From: CAIYYO01 sp049299895
Lineage (GTDB): Archaea > Altiarchaeota > Altiarchaeia > IMC4 > QMZM01
Direction: 5' to 3'
Assembly: GCA_049299895.1 (NCBI GenBank)
Contig: JBAQYF010000031.1
Location: forward strand, 62,001-126,000
Length of the DNA: 64,000 bases
Program-made: the position numbers and the translations under genes
Notes under the pieces: generated by a model
The model's input: only the letters and a program-made list of their open reading frames with translations
Database searches by the model: none
Told to the model about the DNA's origin: nothing
In this document: one piece after another, positions 60,998-64,000 of the stretch
Numbering within the stretch: position 1 is the first letter of the stretch
Layout: every line of letters begins with the position of its first letter

Positions 60998-61675
60998 TCA
61001 AACACGCTCCAAAATTTTCACGTTCTTTCCGTCAGCGACTATGACTTTCTCCGGCCTCCTCCTGGCAAAGACCCCGTCTTCGACGACGCCTGGTATGCAC
61101 TTTAGGTCCGTTTCCAGTTTCCCGGGATCGACGATGTTGAACCTGCAGTCCAGGATGAGATTCCCGCTATCGGTTACAAAGCCTACGCGCCTGCGGGGAA
61201 GACCCCCCATCGCGACGATCTCGTCCCATACGTATTTTTCAGAAAAAGGAAGGACTTCCAGCGGCACCGGAAAATTCCCGAGCCGGGAAACCATCTTTGA
61301 CCGGTCTACTATGACTATGAATTCTTTTGAAGCGGACGCGATTATCTTCTCTCTTGTATGTGCGCCGCCCCCTCCTTTTATGAGATTGAACTTCGGGTCT
61401 ACTTCATCCGCGCCGTCTACGTCCAAGTCCATTTTCGGGTGTTCGTTTACGTTCGATAGTCTTATTCCCAGGCTGCCTGCGAGTTTTTCCGATGCAACCG
61501 ACGTGGGAACGGTCGTTATGTCGAGGCTTTGCTCTTTGATCTGCGCGGCGAGTTTTTCAATAAAAAACCGGACAGTGCTCCCTGTTCCGAGCCCCAGTAT
61601 CATACCATCCTTAACGTAGCTGACCGCTTTTTCTCCGGCCGCTTTTTTCGATGCTTCCGCATCAGTACCGTTCAT
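60998..61675 (-). CDS. rpiA: Ribose-5-phosphate isomerase A
   Basis: The 225-residue enzyme has the phosphate-binding GLGTGSTVRFFIEKLA near residue 32, DVDGADEVDPKFNLIKGGGGAHTREKI in pieces (DGADEVD, IKGGGGA), which holds the catalytic acidic and lysine residues, and a VPLEVLPFS stretch. It interconverts ribose-5-phosphate and ribulose-5-phosphate, linking to HPS-RraA in pentose supply. The ATG overlaps the stop of the preceding small gene (ATGA). Confidence 0.95.
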   Translation of the reverse strand: MNGTDAEASKKAAGEKAVSYVKDGMILGLGTGSTVRFFIEKLAAQIKEQSLDITTVPTSVASEKLAGSLGIRLSNVNEHPKMDLDVDGADEVDPKFNLIKGGGGAHTREKIIASASKEFIVIVDRSKMVSRLGNFPVPLEVLPFSEKYVWDEIVAMGGLPRRRVGFVTDSGNLILDCRFNIVDPGKLETDLKCIPGVVEDGVFARRRPEKVIVADGKNVKILERV

Positions 61676-61956
61676 TTGTTCACCTTGTGTATGTTCCGGA
61701 TAATATGTCCTCCAAGCGCGGGATTCTTGCGGAACGCATCTATTGCTTCCATCTCCGCGACGATCTCCAGGAGCGCCAATGCCTGCTTTTCCAGGTGTCC
61801 CGTCTGCTGGGCATCCCAGAGAAACAATTTAGCCTCGTCGAATCCGTTCTTCTCGACGTTGCGTCCCACGCTGTGCAAAAACGTAGGATCGAAGAATTGA
61901 TCCTTTATTCCGGGATGCTCCCGTACGAAACGTAAAAATTGAGTTAGTTCACCCAT
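61672..61956 (-). CDS. Uncharacterised small protein
   Basis: The 94-residue, mostly helical, soluble protein starts MGELTQFLRFVREH and ends NIHKVNK. No family is recognised. Its four-base overlap with rpiA (ATGA), and rpiA's direct contact with the prefoldin gene, place it at the head of an operon that continues through pfdA and ftsY, so it is probably expressed. Confidence 0.65.
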   Translation of the reverse strand: MGELTQFLRFVREHPGIKDQFFDPTFLHSVGRNVEKNGFDEAKLFLWDAQQTGHLEKQALALLEIVAEMEAIDAFRKNPALGGHIIRNIHKVNK

Positions 61957-62024
61957 GGAGAATTTTGAGCCCCAGGCTCTTTGTCATTAGGTAAATATTA
62001 TCTTCTTTAAATAAGAGCGCATGC

Positions 62025-63923
62025 CTATACGAACCTCGGCCTCTCGGAAACATTCCTGGGAAGGGGAAGGGGCTTGTACGGCAGACCGGCTGTTTGACTC
62101 TTTACTTCGTCTATTAGTTCATTCAGGGTCATTTCTTTCTGTTCGCCTGTCGCTCTCACCCGGATCTTGTATTTCCCGCTCTTCTGCTCGTTCTCGCCGA
62201 TAACAAGCGTGTAGGGGATCCATTCGGTCTCGGCTTCCCTTATCTTCTTTCCGACCGTTTCATTGCGCTCGTCTATGTCCACGCGTATGCAGTTCTTCCC
62301 TATCTCGTCTGCTATTTCTTTTGTGTAATCGTTGAACTGCTCGTTCAATGGAGCAAGACGCACCTGGGTCGGCGACAGCCACACGGGGAGCATGGCTTTT
62401 TTGCCCTTCTGCGAATTGAGGTATGCCATTTCCAGGAGCGCGAAAACGTTCCGGTCTATGCTTCCAGAAATGCTCGCATGGAGCATAATGGGGTGTTTTT
62501 CCTTTCCTTCCGCGTCGATGTATTTTATCCCGAATCTTTCGGTATTTTCAATGTCTATCTGCACGGTCGAGAGCGCAGATGCTTTGTTCAATGCGTCGAC
62601 GAAGTTGAATTCGAATTTCATGACAAAGTAGAAGGGGCGCGAGTTCCACATCTCTATTATCACGGGTCTTCCTGCGAGCCTTACGAGTTCGTCCGCGAAA
62701 TCCCTGTTTGCTTCGTAGAATTCGCGCACGAACCTTATCCCTATTTCATATTCGACGCCCAGGTCTTCCATCCACTTCAACGAGAGCTTGAACTGCTTCA
62801 GGAATTCCTCCTTTGCACCGACCATGTCCTTTGTCAACGTGTGCATATCAGGCATGGTGAATGCCCTCAGCCGGCGCAGTCCCACCAGTTCTCCGCTCTT
62901 TTCGTAGCGGAAGCTGTAATGGGATAATTCATATAATCGGACAGGGAGGTGCTTGTATGATATGGTCATGTCATGCTTCATAAGGTATTGCCCGAAGCAT
63001 GCTGCGAATCTCAGGAAGTATTCTTTTTCCCCGGACATCAGGCGGTACTGTCTTGCCGGGAAACGGTCCAGGTATTTGGACAGGCATGGATGGGCTATGT
63101 CATACATAATAGGTGTTTCCACCTGCATTCCCCCGAGGCCTGCGACTATGTTCGATACGCGCTCTTCGAGTAGCCTCTTTATCAATGAACCTTTTGGATA
63201 CCAGCGCATGTTGCCCTGATCGCTCCCGGGCTCGTAATCTGCTATCTCGTGTGCACGCATGTATTTTACGTGGGGAGGCTCCTGGTCTACTGCGCGCACT
63301 TTGTTGACTTCGTAGTCCGAGAACTTTTTTAAGTTCGTTTCTTCCTTTTTGAACTTGTATTCCGGGAGGGGTATGAGTTTGCCCTGCATGTCCAGTACGT
63401 ACCACTCGGATTTAAGGGAGTCCTCTGTTTTGAGCGCCGCGGATACGCGGGCTTCGGCTTTTTTCTCCTCCTTTGCTACGGATGCCGCCTCGGGGGCTAT
63501 GCCTTCCGGGAGGATGGTCCTCGAAAGTTCCGACAGCGGGTGTCCCTTGCATTTTATCTCGAATCCCTTGTACCAGCCGAAAGGGGCCTTTATGACCTTG
63601 GCATCCTCTTTCTTCAATATTTCATAGGCGTCGTCCAGGACCTTTTTTGCAGTCTTCGGAGCCGACAGGGAGCTTGAAAGGTGGGCGTAGGGATACAATG
63701 CGATAGATGCAGCGGCAACGTCTTTTGCGGTCTTCTTTATTTCCGCGACCAGCTGGCTTGTAACGGAGTCCAGGCCGGATTCGTCGACTTTCTCCACTGC
63801 GATGAAGGCTACGAGAACGTTTTCAGCGGAGTCCTGGGTACCTGTCAGTTCCTCTGCGTCTTTTATGGCCTTCTTTTTAGCCTCAAATTTAATATAATCC
63901 GAATGTATCAGAAGAATTCGCAT
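62025..63923 (-). CDS. thrS: Threonyl-tRNA synthetase, archaeal type
   Basis: The 632-residue enzyme starts MRILLIHSDYIKFEAKKKA, the archaeal ThrRS editing domain, related to D-aminoacyl-tRNA deacylase, which spans residues 1-140 and removes serine. The class II catalytic core follows, with class-specific MRWYPKG, YRLMSGEKEYFLRFAACFGQYL, a SYSFRYEKSGEL-type motif 2 and DMHTLTKD. The C-terminal anticodon-binding domain holds LPVWLSPTQVRLAPL. The frame opens 19 codons earlier; the start at 63923 matches the conserved N-terminus. Confidence 0.95.
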   Translation of the reverse strand: MRILLIHSDYIKFEAKKKAIKDAEELTGTQDSAENVLVAFIAVEKVDESGLDSVTSQLVAEIKKTAKDVAAASIALYPYAHLSSSLSAPKTAKKVLDDAYEILKKEDAKVIKAPFGWYKGFEIKCKGHPLSELSRTILPEGIAPEAASVAKEEKKAEARVSAALKTEDSLKSEWYVLDMQGKLIPLPEYKFKKEETNLKKFSDYEVNKVRAVDQEPPHVKYMRAHEIADYEPGSDQGNMRWYPKGSLIKRLLEERVSNIVAGLGGMQVETPIMYDIAHPCLSKYLDRFPARQYRLMSGEKEYFLRFAACFGQYLMKHDMTISYKHLPVRLYELSHYSFRYEKSGELVGLRRLRAFTMPDMHTLTKDMVGAKEEFLKQFKLSLKWMEDLGVEYEIGIRFVREFYEANRDFADELVRLAGRPVIIEMWNSRPFYFVMKFEFNFVDALNKASALSTVQIDIENTERFGIKYIDAEGKEKHPIMLHASISGSIDRNVFALLEMAYLNSQKGKKAMLPVWLSPTQVRLAPLNEQFNDYTKEIADEIGKNCIRVDIDERNETVGKKIREAETEWIPYTLVIGENEQKSGKYKIRVRATGEQKEMTLNELIDEVKSQTAGLPYKPLPLPRNVSERPRFV

Positions 63924-64000
63924 AGCATTATCCCTCGATTCGTATAATCTTTTAGGAGGACGTGAATAAATTATATACAATGACGCTTATCTGCCCCAGA

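Overview
The window is archaeal chromosome. Marker genes are an exosome/proteasome cluster (Rrp42, Rrp41, Rrp4, SBDS homologue, proteasome alpha), prefoldin alpha, FtsY, archaeal-type threonyl-tRNA synthetase, deoxyhypusine synthase, an archaeal ATP-dependent DNA ligase and a hexulose-6-phosphate synthase/RraA fusion. Several genes have a TATA-like box about 25-35 nt before the start codon, as expected for archaeal promoters with short or no leaders. I cannot name the lineage from sequence alone; a euryarchaeal or DPANN-type archaeon is plausible. No tRNA, rRNA, CRISPR array, transposase or integrase gene was recognised.

Layout. 0-9 kb: mixed genes (FAD oxidoreductase, MEMO-AMMECR1 fusion, lipoprotein, DNA ligase, GIY-YIG-type protein, two GT4 glycosyltransferases, two tiny cysteine-rich proteins, DUF1330). 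9.3-16.5 kb: an accessory island with a Fic protein, a membrane-anchored acylphosphatase-like protein and a two-gene adenine methyltransferase system. Its modules are separated by three partial copies of the 3' end of a class II aldolase gene, whose intact version sits at the island's right edge (16657-17781) in an operon with class I fructose-1,6-bisphosphatase. This looks like repeated insertion at the 3' end of a housekeeping gene.

18.8-49 kb: a very large surface-glycan cluster, mostly on the + strand with many ATGA-type overlaps. It has a GDP-sugar branch (GMD, an Fe-S/PLP 3-dehydratase-like protein, a GDP-fucose/colitose synthase-like reductase). It also has a CDP-sugar branch (glucose-1-phosphate cytidylyltransferase, CDP-glucose 4,6-dehydratase, an RfbH/E1-type 3-dehydratase). 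Between these lies an unusual carbon-chain module: a ThDP-dependent acetolactate-synthase-like enzyme, acylating aldehyde dehydrogenase, 4-hydroxy-2-oxovalerate-type aldolase, AcpS-ACP fusion, acyl-activating ligase, LuxE-like and LuxC-like proteins and FabG-like reductase. My inference is that it builds a branched-chain sugar, in the manner of yersiniose, possibly with a longer acyl branch. Glycosyltransferases (GT10, tandem GT2, GT4), a flippase, a GtrA protein and a polytopic membrane protein with an N-terminal winged helix complete the cluster.

49-64 kb: housekeeping genes. These cover pentose supply (HPS-RraA, RpiA), RNA decay and ribosome maturation, proteasome, deoxyhypusine synthase, lipid headgroup transfer, MscS channel, FtsY, prefoldin and ThrRS. 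A non-coding stretch at 58973-59182 holds four tandem stem-loops with a shared leader motif and covarying stems, next to a coiled-coil/winged-helix gene; it is a candidate structured RNA or repeat element.
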